This document shows positions 24,221-33,624 of a DNA stretch of 43,764 bases, piece after piece (the first letter of the stretch is position 1; every line of letters begins with the position of its first letter). The notes beneath the pieces are model-generated. The model saw nothing but the letters and a program-made list of their open reading frames with translations. It searched no databases and was not told where the DNA came from. The DNA is from Desulfosarcinaceae bacterium (GTDB taxonomy: Bacteria; Desulfobacterota; Desulfobacteria; Desulfobacterales; Desulfosarcinaceae), in contig JASJCL010000057.1 in the NCBI GenBank assembly GCA_030066015.1, positions 1-43,764 on the forward strand, read 5' to 3'. The position numbers and the translations under genes were made by a program.

Positions 24221-25470
24221 GTCAGCCGCAGGGCCTCCACCGGCTTGAGCCCTTGGATCTTGAGGGCTGGATAGAGCGCCGCCGCCAGGGTTATGAAAAA
24301 GACCGTCAAGGGGCCGGCCGTCACCGTGACCACGGTCAAGCGCGGATAAAGGGTGTTGGGGATGCCGTATTGGCGGAAGAGGTCGGAGGCCCCCCCCAGT
24401 TCGATACCGTGGGTTGCGAAATACCCCGTGATCAGGCACCCGAAGAGGACGCCGGCCCCAATCCCCACCAGCGTGATGCCGGCCGATTCCATCAACACCA
24501 GGCGGGTCAGGCGGGCGGGGCGGGCACCGATGGCCAGCATCACCCCAAACTCGTGGGTGCGCTCGAAAATGGCCATCAGAAAGGTATTGAGAATGCTGAA
24601 GGCCACCACCAGGATAAGGATCACGTAGGAGATGGCGCCGCTGACCAGATCCATGGCGATGGCCTGCTTCAGACCGGGCAGGAGGGCGTCCCAACTCAGC
24701 GAAACGAGGGGATGGGTGTTGGCGAGATCGGTCAGCGTTGGCGCAAGCGCTCTCTGGATGGGACCGACCTCGGTCAGTCGCCCGGTGGTGACGACGATTT
24801 CATGGACGGCGGCGTCCATGGAGAACACCTCCTGGAAGGTCTGCAGGTGGATCTGGACCGCACCGCGATCGTAGTCGTCCATGCCCGAGCGGTAAATGCC
24901 GCGGACCCGCACCACCGTGGCGGCCACGGAGCCATCCCGGCCCTGCCCCAGGATGGTGAGCTCATCCCCCACATCGACGCGCAGATTGCGGGCCAGCAGA
25001 TAGCCCACGAGCGCCCCTGACAGATCTTCCGAATCCGGTGCCGGGGCCAGGTAGGCGCCCGCTCGGATAATGCGGGGCAAGGTGGAGACTTGGGCCTCGG
25101 CTGCAGGATCGATCCCCTCCACCATGATGCCGTACGCCCGCTCTTGGGAGGCGACGAGGGCGAATGCCCGCGCTCTGGCCGCATGGGCGTCCACTTCCGG
25201 TATGGCGGCCAGTGCCTGGTGCACCGCCCGGGGATCTTCGATGACCCGGCGGATCTCCTGCTGCTCTTGGTAGCCCGCCGCCTGGACCTGGAGATGACCA
25301 GTGTGGATCTTGATGGAGGCGTTGATCATCGCCTCGTAGCTGCCGAACTGAAAGGAGAGCATGAAGATCAATAAGACGCAGGCGAAGGCGATGGCCAGGG
25401 TGGTGAGCAGGGTTCGCCGGGGATGACGCCAGATGTTGCGCCAGGCCATTTTTACGGGGATGGAGAGCAT
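24217..25470 (-). CDS. FtsX/LolC-type ABC permease, first copy
   Basis: The product is 417 residues from the ATG at 25470, with GAGGA upstream. One N-terminal helix (LLTTLAIAFACVLLIFML) is followed by a periplasmic domain, then three helices with FSILNTFLMAIFERTHEFGV and the ending LKIQGLKPVEALRLT. This is the MacB/LolC/LolE topology. It follows the LolA-like gene by 15 bases and overlaps the second permease. The pair plus the ATPase makes a LolCDE-like complex. Confidence 0.9.
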   Translation of the reverse strand: MLSIPVKMAWRNIWRHPRRTLLTTLAIAFACVLLIFMLSFQFGSYEAMINASIKIHTGHLQVQAAGYQEQQEIRRVIEDPRAVHQALAAIPEVDAHAARARAFALVASQERAYGIMVEGIDPAAEAQVSTLPRIIRAGAYLAPAPDSEDLSGALVGYLLARNLRVDVGDELTILGQGRDGSVAATVVRVRGIYRSGMDDYDRGAVQIHLQTFQEVFSMDAAVHEIVVTTGRLTEVGPIQRALAPTLTDLANTHPLVSLSWDALLPGLKQAIAMDLVSGAISYVILILVVAFSILNTFLMAIFERTHEFGVMLAIGARPARLTRLVLMESAGITLVGIGAGVLFGCLITGYFATHGIELGGASDLFRQYGIPNTLYPRLTVVTVTAGPLTVFFITLAAALYPALKIQGLKPVEALRLT

Positions 25471-25485
25471 GGGGTCCTCTTCGCG

Positions 25486-26259
25486 CTAGCGACCGCCATG
25501 GATCAGGGCGTTGCGGGTAAAGGTGCGATCGGGAAGGGTGTCCTGAAACGTCAGTTCAAGGTAGGTGAGCTGGGTATACTGTTCGGTTTTACCCGTCTCC
25601 CGCATCTTCCATACCTTCGGAAAGATGCGGCCGCCCATCAACTGAATCTCGTGGGCCGTCATCTTCTTGACCGAAACGAGCTCCTCGTCGAAGAACTCCT
25701 GAGAGAGGATCACGTGATCGTCGCGGATCCTGAGCCGCTGCAGGCCCCACACCACCGGTGCGTCCGCTTTGGGGGTCGACTCGATCCGGTAGATGGTGTG
25801 TTCGCCCTGGTTTTCGGTTCCCGTGAGGGTGTGCACGTAGTCGTTGAGAATGCTGTCGCTTTTGGCCAAGTCGTTGTTGGAGAAATCAGACCCCATCCAG
25901 GATTGGGACATCAATGCCGGCGGCAGTTTGAGCACGCGGTTGACCTTGGGGTTGTAGGTCCACATCTCCTTGCCCCTTTTGAGGGTACCATTGCCCACAT
26001 CCTTTGCCGGTGCGGTGATGCGGATCAGGCTCTCGCTCGTCCCCCGCGTCCACGCCTGCATGCGCATGGTGCGCTGCCAGGTGGGACGTTGGATCCGCAT
26101 CTCCACCCGCGAAATGGAGGCCGTACCGCGGTAGTGGTCAAACCCGGCGGCCACGAGGGCGGCAGGATCGATCGCCGCTGATGCGGCAAACAGGCTGGTC
26201 GGTGCGGCCAACACCGTGAAAATGAGGCAGATCATGCCAAGAATACGCCCGTGCTTCAT
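25486..26259 (-). CDS. Outer-membrane lipoprotein-sorting (LolA-like) periplasmic protein
   Basis: The product is 257 residues with a signal peptide of about 26 residues ending in SLFAASA. The body matches the LolA-like family found beside MMPL and FtsX exporters, with MWTYNPKVNRVLKLPPALMS and a SWMGSDFSNNDLAKSD-type segment. The fold is an incomplete beta barrel that can cradle acyl chains, so it probably carries a lipid or hydrophobic product from the permease to the outer membrane. Its ATG overlaps the tetR stop by one base (TAATG), making translational coupling likely. Confidence 0.88.
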   Translation of the reverse strand: MKHGRILGMICLIFTVLAAPTSLFAASAAIDPAALVAAGFDHYRGTASISRVEMRIQRPTWQRTMRMQAWTRGTSESLIRITAPAKDVGNGTLKRGKEMWTYNPKVNRVLKLPPALMSQSWMGSDFSNNDLAKSDSILNDYVHTLTGTENQGEHTIYRIESTPKADAPVVWGLQRLRIRDDHVILSQEFFDEELVSVKKMTAHEIQLMGGRIFPKVWKMRETGKTEQYTQLTYLELTFQDTLPDRTFTRNALIHGGR

Positions 26260-26897
26260 TACACCTCCCGGTCGGCCCGCCGAACCACTGCGGATGGGAC
26301 CGCCATTCCCCTGAGGATCACCGCCATGAAGGTGCGCGCGGTGGATTTCGCATCGAAGCCAGGGTCCAGCCAGGCCTGGAGCAGGAGGGCGTCCCAGGTG
26401 CCGATGAGGGCGGCGGCGACGGCCTCCGCGTCGCAGGTCGAATCGACCTCGCCGTCGGCTTGACCTTTGCGAATGAGTCTGCGCACCACTTTGCGCAGTC
26501 TGACATATCCCGCCTGAAAGGTGTTCTTGAAACGCGCGCGATCGGGCGAGGAAGCGGTGGCGGACCAGAATTCCATCACCAGGCCGTACATGCTTAACTC
26601 GTCCAGCCAGGTGGTGATGATTGTGTCGGAAAGCATCTCCAGGCGGGTGGCAAAACTGCCGCTGAGCGCTTGGCCCACCAGCGCTACGGAGCGCTCCGCG
26701 TCGGTCATCATCGCTTCGAAGACGGCAAAAAACAGGGCCTCCTTCGAGGAGAAATACTCGTAAATGGTCCCCTTGCCCACCTGGGCGGCTTGTGCCACCT
26801 CGATGATGCGCGTGGCCGCATACCCCTTCTCGGCGAACACCTGCGCCGCTGCCGTCAGGATGGTTGCGCGTCTGTTGGGGTCCGCTTTACGGGCCAT
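26259..26897 (-). CDS. TetR-family regulator of the exporter operon
   Basis: The product is 212 residues. The N-terminal helix-turn-helix is clear: ILTAAAQVFAEKGYAATRII, then GTIYEYFSSKEALFFAV. The remaining helices form the ligand-binding and dimer domain. It is the first gene of the operon, directly downstream of a palindromic site that overlaps the promoter start region, so it most likely represses itself and the exporter until a ligand binds. The ligand is probably a hydrophobic compound related to the exporter's substrate. Confidence 0.92.
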   Translation of the reverse strand: MARKADPNRRATILTAAAQVFAEKGYAATRIIEVAQAAQVGKGTIYEYFSSKEALFFAVFEAMMTDAERSVALVGQALSGSFATRLEMLSDTIITTWLDELSMYGLVMEFWSATASSPDRARFKNTFQAGYVRLRKVVRRLIRKGQADGEVDSTCDAEAVAAALIGTWDALLLQAWLDPGFDAKSTARTFMAVILRGMAVPSAVVRRADREV

Positions 26898-26930
26898 AGA
26901 TCCCTACCTCCAACCTTCTCAATTACGAAT

Positions 26931-26976
26931 ACTGACCAGTCGGTCAGTTATTAATCCCCATTTGGCGCAAAGTCAA
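26931..26976 (-). promoter_or_regulatory. tetR operon promoter with palindromic operator
   Basis: On the minus strand TTGACT (26971-26976) and TAATAA (26948-26953) are separated by 17 bases, a good housekeeping-type promoter. Immediately downstream, ACTGACC-AGTC-GGTCAGT (26931-26948) has perfect seven-base arms, in the GACC/GGTC style of TetR operators. A bound repressor would cover the transcription start. Confidence 0.72.
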
Positions 26977-27123
26977 CCCGCTTCTGAAGTGACCGCAGTT
27001 CGCGGGCGTGATTGAACCCCACCGGCACCCTATGGTAGGCAGTAGGTCAAGAGCGCTGCCGCGCCGGCAGTTGACAGCAGCTCACCCTTCGGCAACCACC
27101 GCGATATCACCCACGCGAGACGA

Positions 27124-28344
27124 ATGCGCTTTATTCTGTGCACATACGGCACCCGCGGCGACGTTCAGCCCATCTTGGCCCTGGCCCTTGGCCTGGCCGA
27201 GCGGGGTCACACGGCAACGGTTGCCGGCCCCCCCGAGTGGCAGACCTGGGCGACATCCCGGGGCTGTTCCTACGTGCCCGTGGGCGGCGATCTGAGACCC
27301 TTTCTTCAGCGCGTGGCACCGGCCCATCGGCCGCGGCCGGCGCTGGCCTTTCGCCGGCTGGTCATGGAAGCGATGGTGGCCCAGTTTGAAAAGCTGCCCC
27401 GCCTCATCGCCGCTGCAGACGTGTCCGTGGGGGCCAGCCTCTGTCTGGCCCTGCCGAGTGTGGCCGAGGCGCTGCAGACGCCTTACCGCTATGTCGGCTT
27501 CACGCCCCAGATATTGCCATCGAAGGCCCACCCCTGCCCCATCTTTCGGCACCAGCGAGGTCCCGCATGGCTCAACCGGCTGGGGTGGCAGTTGAATCAT
27601 TTGCTGCAGCGATTCGATCTGCTGCCCACCTTGAACCGTCATCGGCGGCGACTGGCCCTGCCCTCGCTCAGGTCGTACTGGCGCCACCTCCTGGGCCCCG
27701 AACTGATTCTGGCCTGCGACAGCGAACTGGCCGCTGTGCCCGCTGACGCGCACCTGCCGGTGACGCAAACCGGCTATCCGCACCTGGAAAAGCGCAGCCC
27801 GCTGCCGGCGGAAGAGGCGGCCTTTCTCGCGGCCGGTTCGCCCCCGCTCTTTGCCGGCTTCGGCAGTATGTCCCCGGCCGAGTCCCAGGACTGGCTTCCC
27901 CTTGTAGTAGCCGCCGCCCGCGCCAGCGGTCGTCGCCTGGTGTTGCAGGCAGATCCGGAAACGGCCGCCCGCTACCTGCCGCAGAATGGGCAGACCGATC
28001 TCCTGGTGCGCCCCCATTTCCGGCACCTGGCCCTCTTCCCCCGCATGGCGGCGGTGATCCATCATGGCGGCGCCGGCACTACGGCCACAGCCGCGCGCAG
28101 CGGCGTGCCGCAGATTGTCGTTCCCCATATCTTGGACCAGTTCTACTGGGGCGAGCGGATCTGGCGGCGGGGGCTCGGCCCCGCACCGCTCCAGCGAACA
28201 CGGTTGACGGTTCGGCGCCTGGCGCGCGCCATTGAGGCGTGCCTGCATGAACAGGGGCACAGGGGGCGGGCCCGTCAGATCGCCATGTCGATCGACGCAC
28301 GCGACGCCATTCAAAGTGCCGTTAACGCCTTGGTGTCGCTGTAG
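27124..28344 (+). CDS. UGT/sterol-glucosyltransferase-like glycosyltransferase
   Basis: The product is 406 residues. The N-terminal half has the acceptor-domain opening FILCTYGTRGDVQPILALAL. The C-terminal half has the sugar-nucleotide-binding segment HHGGAGTTATAARSGVPQIV, followed by HILDQFYWGERI. This is the layout of GT1/GT28 enzymes that glycosylate sterols, glycolipids or macrolides. It is divergent from the TetR exporter operon, so it could make or modify the lipid-like molecule exported by it, but no shared regulation was seen. No strong ribosome binding site was found, so the start is the weakest part of the call. Confidence 0.88.
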   Translation: MRFILCTYGTRGDVQPILALALGLAERGHTATVAGPPEWQTWATSRGCSYVPVGGDLRPFLQRVAPAHRPRPALAFRRLVMEAMVAQFEKLPRLIAAADVSVGASLCLALPSVAEALQTPYRYVGFTPQILPSKAHPCPIFRHQRGPAWLNRLGWQLNHLLQRFDLLPTLNRHRRRLALPSLRSYWRHLLGPELILACDSELAAVPADAHLPVTQTGYPHLEKRSPLPAEEAAFLAAGSPPLFAGFGSMSPAESQDWLPLVVAAARASGRRLVLQADPETAARYLPQNGQTDLLVRPHFRHLALFPRMAAVIHHGGAGTTATAARSGVPQIVVPHILDQFYWGERIWRRGLGPAPLQRTRLTVRRLARAIEACLHEQGHRGRARQIAMSIDARDAIQSAVNALVSL

Positions 28345-28381
28345 GTGCGCCGCGTCCCGATGGTGATGCGGTGGATGTTGC

Positions 28382-31075
28382 CTACTGTGGGGTCAGGGCC
28401 TCCCGCACGGCGGTGGCCAGGGAGACACGATCGATGGGTTTGCGCAGGGGGGGCGCGACACCCAGGTGCCGCAGCTTCTCCGGTGTGATACGCTCGCTGT
28501 AGCCGGTGCTGAGAATGACGGGAATGTCCGGACGGATCTTTCGCAAACGACTCACCAGCAGATCGCCGGGGATATCGGGCATACTGACGTCGGTTAGGAC
28601 CAGATCGAAAGCCGCAGGGCTTTCCTGAAAGCAGGCCAGTGCCTGGCGCGGATCTGTGAAGCTGTCCACTTGATACCCCAGCCGCTTGAGCTGGCGCGTC
28701 GTAATCTCCACCAGCGCCGGCTCGTCATCCAGAAGCAGAATGCGCTCCTGACCGCCCACCAGAATGGCCGGTGGCGGCGCCACCATCAGCGTGTCCGCAT
28801 CGATGGTGGGCAGCCGGATCTGCACCGATGTGCCCACGCCCGGTTCGCTCTCCACCTGGATCGATCCCTCATGGCGCTTGACGATTCCGTGCACAACGGC
28901 CAGTCCCAGGCCGGTCCCCTCCCCCATTGGTTTGGTGGTGAAGTAGGGGTCGAAGATCTGTGGCCGGATCTCCTCAGGAATCCCGTGCCCGTTGTCGGTG
29001 ATGGTGAGCTGCACGCAGGCCCCCCCGTCGGCAGCCGGAGGAGCGTCGCCATCTTTGGGTGGGCAGGGGGTTTCCACCAGGGATACGTTAAGTTCGCCGC
29101 CCGATGCGCGCATGGCATGCGCCGCGTTACTAATGAGGTTGGTGACGATTTGATGAATCTGGGTGGGGTCTCCCAGTATGGGGGGGCAATGTTTGGGGAT
29201 ACGGGTAGTGAAGGTGATGGTTTTGGGAATGGAGGCCCGCATCATGCCGAGCGCCTCGGAGACGACCGGTACCAGATCGAGCGGCTGGCGCTCTTCCGGC
29301 GTGCTGCGGCTGAAATTGAGCAACTGACGCGTGATCTCGCTGGCCCGATGGCTGGATACGTGGATCTTCCTCAGGAAGAGCTTGGCGGGGTGGTCGTCGG
29401 GGATGTCCTCCATGGCCAGTTCGGTGTTTCCCATGATGATCCCGATGATGTTGTTGAAGTCATGGGCGATCCCTCCGGCGAGGGTGCCGATGGCCTCCAT
29501 CCGCTGGGATTGATGCAGTTGGGCCTCCAGCTCTTTCTGTTCGGAGATATCGAAGAAGGCGCCGGCAACGCCGGTGAAGCGCCCCGCCTCGATGATGGGG
29601 CGGCTCGACGCTCGCACCCAGCGAAAGGTGTCCGTGGCGTCTTTGAGCCGAAACTCCACCGGCTTGAGAATCCCGCGGCTGAGGTCGGTAAAACGGTGCG
29701 AGAGGACCGCTGCATCGTCGGGATGAACGAGGTCTAAAAAATTGCGTCCGATGACGGTTTCCGGCGCCACCCCCAGAACCCGCCGCAGCACGGGGCTGAT
29801 ATAGTCGATTTCGCCTGAGGCGCGGATGGCGTAGATCACCTCGTTGATGTTCTCCACGAGATCGCGGTACTTCTCCTCGCTGGCCGCCAGGGCTCGTCCG
29901 ACCGCCTTGCGCTCGTCAATCTCTTTGCTGAGTTGCCGGTTGGCGAGCTCCAGGTCGCTGGTGCGCTCAGCCACCCGGGCCTCCAGGGTCTCGTTGGCCT
30001 GCTGGAGCAGGGCTTCGGCGCGCTGGCGTTCGGTGATATCGTGAATGACGACGATGATGCCGGAGACGGGGTAGTCATTGCTGCGCAAAAAGGCCGTGGA
30101 GAAACGGATGGCGATCACCTCACCGCCGCGGTGCTGGAGCCACCCCTCGTGCACACGTTGCGGCGCGGCGCTGCCCGCCCGGCCGGGATCGTAGGGCCGA
30201 TGCGCGGCATCCCGGATCAGAGCACTGAGCTTGCGCCCCCGCAGCGCTTCCGCCGGATATCCGCAGAGCAGCTGACCGGCGCGATTGATGTCGACGAGAC
30301 GCCCCTCGGTATCGGCCAGCAGCAGCGCGTCGGACATGGTTTCCAAAATCTGCTCGGCAGCGGCGGCGGGACTGATGGTCAAAAGCCGATAGCGCGAGAT
30401 GGCGAACACCAAACCGGCGGTCCAGAAGATACCCAGATTCTGTCCCAGATCGGGCAGTTCGGTCTGGGACAGGGAGGGCCCCACAATGTTGGTGGCAAAG
30501 CCCAGCAGCAGCCCCAACAGGATGGAAAACGCGATGATGGCGGCGCCTTTGCGTTTCACCGCATCCGGGGTCCGCAGGCTGTACAGGAGGGCCAATAGGG
30601 CGGAGATAACGGAAGTCAGGAAGATATAGACGAGGAGAAGCCGGGTGAGGGGGTGGGGCTGCCAGGCAAGTCCCCATCCGTAATCGCGGGGAACATAGAC
30701 CAGTATCGTCCCGAATCCCCATTGGGCCGTGATGGCGATGATGGGAAGGGCGAACACCGCCGGATACACCCACCCATGGCGCAGCAACTGATGCCGTTCG
30801 GTGAGCGTTAGAGCGAAGAGAAGCAGAAAGCTGCTGAAGCTCCAGGCACCAACGATGACGATCTTCTGAAAGAAGTTCGCCACCGCGGCGGGACTCTCTG
30901 GATGGTGGATAATGACTTTTCCCAGACACCAGATGGCGAAACAGATCAGCACCAGCGCACAATAGCGGTTGACCCAGGCCGCGGCATTGCGGACAAGAAC
31001 ATAGGCCGCCATGGACAGGTAGATCAACATGCAGAAGAAATGTATCAGCGCCAGGGGCGCCATGGTCATCGGCAT
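28382..31075 (-). CDS. Hybrid sensor histidine kinase with 7TM, two PAS and a receiver domain
   Basis: The product is about 897 residues. The ATG at 31075, after GGGGGAAC, is preferred to a GTG ten codons earlier. Order of domains: seven-helix membrane sensor (about 1-230), PAS (240-360), coiled coil, PAS (405-530), HisKA with GGIAHDFNNIIG carrying the phospho-His (about 550-615), ATPase with LISNAAHAM, ITDNGHGIPEE and GEGTGLGLAV (about 650-765), and receiver (about 785-895) with phospho-Asp in LVLTDVSMPD. The H-box resembles the HDFNN class of kinases. Phosphate can pass from His to the internal Asp, and an outside response regulator or phosphotransfer protein is needed for output. None is encoded next to it. 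Confidence 0.93.
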   Translation of the reverse strand: MPMTMAPLALIHFFCMLIYLSMAAYVLVRNAAAWVNRYCALVLICFAIWCLGKVIIHHPESPAAVANFFQKIVIVGAWSFSSFLLLFALTLTERHQLLRHGWVYPAVFALPIIAITAQWGFGTILVYVPRDYGWGLAWQPHPLTRLLLVYIFLTSVISALLALLYSLRTPDAVKRKGAAIIAFSILLGLLLGFATNIVGPSLSQTELPDLGQNLGIFWTAGLVFAISRYRLLTISPAAAAEQILETMSDALLLADTEGRLVDINRAGQLLCGYPAEALRGRKLSALIRDAAHRPYDPGRAGSAAPQRVHEGWLQHRGGEVIAIRFSTAFLRSNDYPVSGIIVVIHDITERQRAEALLQQANETLEARVAERTSDLELANRQLSKEIDERKAVGRALAASEEKYRDLVENINEVIYAIRASGEIDYISPVLRRVLGVAPETVIGRNFLDLVHPDDAAVLSHRFTDLSRGILKPVEFRLKDATDTFRWVRASSRPIIEAGRFTGVAGAFFDISEQKELEAQLHQSQRMEAIGTLAGGIAHDFNNIIGIIMGNTELAMEDIPDDHPAKLFLRKIHVSSHRASEITRQLLNFSRSTPEERQPLDLVPVVSEALGMMRASIPKTITFTTRIPKHCPPILGDPTQIHQIVTNLISNAAHAMRASGGELNVSLVETPCPPKDGDAPPAADGGACVQLTITDNGHGIPEEIRPQIFDPYFTTKPMGEGTGLGLAVVHGIVKRHEGSIQVESEPGVGTSVQIRLPTIDADTLMVAPPPAILVGGQERILLLDDEPALVEITTRQLKRLGYQVDSFTDPRQALACFQESPAAFDLVLTDVSMPDIPGDLLVSRLRKIRPDIPVILSTGYSERITPEKLRHLGVAPPLRKPIDRVSLATAVREALTPQ

Positions 31076-31299
31076 TGTTCCCCCGATCAGGGCGGGTGTG
31101 GTCACCGGGTTTGCGAAAAGTCCGCTTGCATTATGGGCGCGGCTGGGGTACCCGTCAAGTCGAATTCATGCGACTGGCGGCGCCCCGCAAAGGGACGCAG
31201 GCTGCGCACTGCGACCGCCGCGGGGGCCCATTGGTGAGCAGTGCTGCAATGCTGCTGTCACGCCAACCGCTGCCGACGAAGAGTGAGCGAGACGCCCAC

Positions 31300-31923
31300 A
31301 TGGCCATAATACGCAGTGAACAACCGCGACGCGCGGCATCGCTTTCAGAACGGGACATCGATCTCCTGGACAGCGAGCTGGTGGCGATGGATGCCGATGT
31401 GGTCGCCTACCTGAAAGATCCTGCCACCCAACCGCCGCCCGATTACGAGCGCCTGATCGGCCGAATTCAGTCGCTTCCCGAACGATCCGATTCCCCGCGC
31501 TCCCTGACCCTCAAGATCTCCAACCTGAAGTACAAGGCGCACTACTTTGCCCGTGCCTGGGGGCAGATTCGCGAGAATGTGGCGGAGGTGGACGCCGCTC
31601 TGGCCAGGGGCGAACGAATCCCGAAAGAGTGCCGCAAGGAGACCTACTTCTGTGCGCCCACCCATCACCGCAGAGGCCGCCTGGAAGCCCGGGGCGTCAG
31701 GGTCGTCGACATGCTCTACGACATGCAACAGATGAAACTCGCCGAGCACGGCCTCGACGACGAGACATCCTCCCGCGAGCCCAAGGCGGCCTTCAAAGCC
31801 CGAATAGCGGCCCAATACCAACGGATTAAGGAAGCGGGTCAGGGAGGAAGAAAAGTGGTCCTTGTATGGAACCCAGAAGAGCGGCACTGCGACCTGATCG
31901 TCGATCGCCGCTCACCAGCCTAA
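31300..31923 (+). CDS. Hypothetical protein, soluble and basic
   Basis: The product is 207 residues from the ATG at 31300. An open extension to 31075 overlaps the divergent kinase start and is not protein-like. The protein is charged, without signal peptide or membrane segment. Notable is a basic patch with two cysteines and two histidines, ECRKETYFCAPTHHRRGR (about residues 110-127), which could bind metal or nucleic acid. A helical region follows. I recognise no family. The gene is divergent from the kinase and convergent with fadL. Confidence 0.6.
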   Translation: MAIIRSEQPRRAASLSERDIDLLDSELVAMDADVVAYLKDPATQPPPDYERLIGRIQSLPERSDSPRSLTLKISNLKYKAHYFARAWGQIRENVAEVDAALARGERIPKECRKETYFCAPTHHRRGRLEARGVRVVDMLYDMQQMKLAEHGLDDETSSREPKAAFKARIAAQYQRIKEAGQGGRKVVLVWNPEERHCDLIVDRRSPA

Positions 31924-31980
31924 AGCTCCTGCGATTGAACCGTGAGACACTATCGTTCTGCGCCAGGCCCCGCCAGCGGC

Positions 31981-33348
31981 TTAGAACTGAATCTCCAAGT
32001 TGATGCTGACAATGTCCACACTGGCCTCATACTCGCCCGTCAGGGCCCCCCGCAGGCGGTCTTCAGCCTCATCGCCATCTTTGTCAATTTTGGGATCTTT
32101 AATGAAGAGGTGGGCATAGCTCAAGTTTAGATCGATCATCTGGTTGATGCGATAGCCACTGCCAATGGCGGTCCAGACCCGATCGTCATCGGGGATGCGC
32201 GGTGTACGGCGGTTGCTGTCGGGCACCGGTGATTGATCGAAGGCCAGTCCGGCGCGCAGATGCCAGCGCTCGTCCGGCTTGAAAAGAGCACCCACCGCGT
32301 AGCGCCATGTATCCTCCCAATCCAGGGTGGTGACGCTGTCCGCAGCGCCGGAATCGAATCGGATACGCAACTCCTCGATCTGGCTCCACTGGGTCCAGGT
32401 GACGTCCGCCAAGAGCGCCCATCGGGGACCAATCTCATACACCGCGCTTAGCGCCAGGGTGGCCGGCAGGTCCACATCGGCCTTGGCATCCCCATCCACC
32501 AGCCGTACCCCAGGTGCCGCGGCAGCGGCCCCGACGGTTTCGTTGGGGTATTCGAACTCCGCCTCGCCCTCCAGACGATGACGGATTTGGGAACGATAGG
32601 CCAATCCGATGCGGGTGCTCTCCAGCGGGGTGTAGATCAAGCCCAGATTGAATCCATAGCCCCAGTCGTCGCCCGTCACCTCCGCATATCCATCGGCCCC
32701 CTGAGGCGAGGTGCCCAAGGAGGCGGCGAAGATGGTGCCGAAGTCGACGGCATTGCCCAGGGTTGCCTCGGCGCGCTGAATGCTGAATCCCGCCCCCAGA
32801 GAGAGTTTCGGATGTACCCGGTAGGCGAGCGCGGGATTGATATTGAGGGTTTTCAGGTTGGATTCCACGCCGTGATAGCGCCCCACCCATGTGCGCGTAT
32901 ATTTGGTGGTGAGGCCGAATGGTGCGGATAACCCGAGTCCCACCGTCAGGTCTTCATTGAGACTCAGGGCGTAGTAGAGATTGGGCACAAAGGCGGATTC
33001 ACCGCCATCTCCGCCGTTATCGCCACTTAAGGGCAATCCCCCGATCGGCGCGGGAAGCTCTGGTGATAGGGTCGATCCTTGGTCGGAGAAACGGGCCCGC
33101 GGGACGATATAGTGGGCGCCCACCTCAAGGTGTTGACCGGAAAGATAGGTCATGCCGGCCGGATTGTAGAATATGGTGCTGGCATCTTCGGCCAGCGCGG
33201 CGCTGCCGGCATAGGCGCTGCCCAAACCCCTGACACTCTGCTCGATAATGGCAAATCCGGCCGCCCCGACCGGCGGTGCCGCCGCTATCTGCAGGAGCAG
33301 CAGCAAAAGTCCGGAGCAAATCCCTAGATGCTTGATTTCCACCTTCAC
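31981..33348 (-). CDS. FadL/OmpP1/TodX-family outer-membrane transport protein
   Basis: The 455-residue product starts at a GTG (33348) with AAGGAGG seven bases upstream, so upstream in-frame codons are excluded. A signal peptide (residues 1-26) is followed by the FadL N-terminal hatch GFAIIEQSVRGLGSAYAG and STIFYNPAGMTYL. Long beta strands follow, with a terminal phenylalanine (SINLEIQF). FadL proteins pass hydrophobic molecules such as long-chain fatty acids or aromatic hydrocarbons across the outer membrane. The substrate here cannot be read from the sequence. Confidence 0.93.
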   Translation of the reverse strand: MKVEIKHLGICSGLLLLLLQIAAAPPVGAAGFAIIEQSVRGLGSAYAGSAALAEDASTIFYNPAGMTYLSGQHLEVGAHYIVPRARFSDQGSTLSPELPAPIGGLPLSGDNGGDGGESAFVPNLYYALSLNEDLTVGLGLSAPFGLTTKYTRTWVGRYHGVESNLKTLNINPALAYRVHPKLSLGAGFSIQRAEATLGNAVDFGTIFAASLGTSPQGADGYAEVTGDDWGYGFNLGLIYTPLESTRIGLAYRSQIRHRLEGEAEFEYPNETVGAAAAAPGVRLVDGDAKADVDLPATLALSAVYEIGPRWALLADVTWTQWSQIEELRIRFDSGAADSVTTLDWEDTWRYAVGALFKPDERWHLRAGLAFDQSPVPDSNRRTPRIPDDDRVWTAIGSGYRINQMIDLNLSYAHLFIKDPKIDKDGDEAEDRLRGALTGEYEASVDIVSINLEIQF

Positions 33349-33624
33349 GGGAGCCTCCTTGTCGCTGGTGTGGGAAGAGAGACAGGGTGCGGTTTCGGCC
33401 TCTGTGGCGATCCTATGCGACGGGTGACACCTCATACAGCGGGAGGGGAACAGGCGCAGGCCGTTCTAATATAGTAAGGTGGGACGGCAGTGGGGATTGT
33501 CAAGTCTCTGGTCAGCCCAACCCACCGGCATCCGTCGAAGATTAAAGCGTTGATGTCAGCCGGTTTTCCTTGTATGCAGATCAGGCCTGCAGGCCGGAGC
33601 AACCCCCCAGCGGAAAGGAGCGTT

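Noticed and set aside
24221-24694. Extended start for the second permease
   Set aside because: It overlaps the preceding permease gene in another frame, and the ATGA junction at 24217-24220 gives a standard FtsX-length protein.
27082-28314. 410-codon open frame antisense to the glycosyltransferase
   Set aside because: Long antisense frames are common in GC-rich genes; the composition is His/Gln/Arg-rich and unlike a real protein, and the plus-strand frame has clear family motifs.
28670-29737. 355-codon open frame antisense to the sensor kinase
   Set aside because: It lies wholly inside the kinase gene, has no ribosome binding site, and its Gly/Asp-rich content reflects the codons of the opposite strand.
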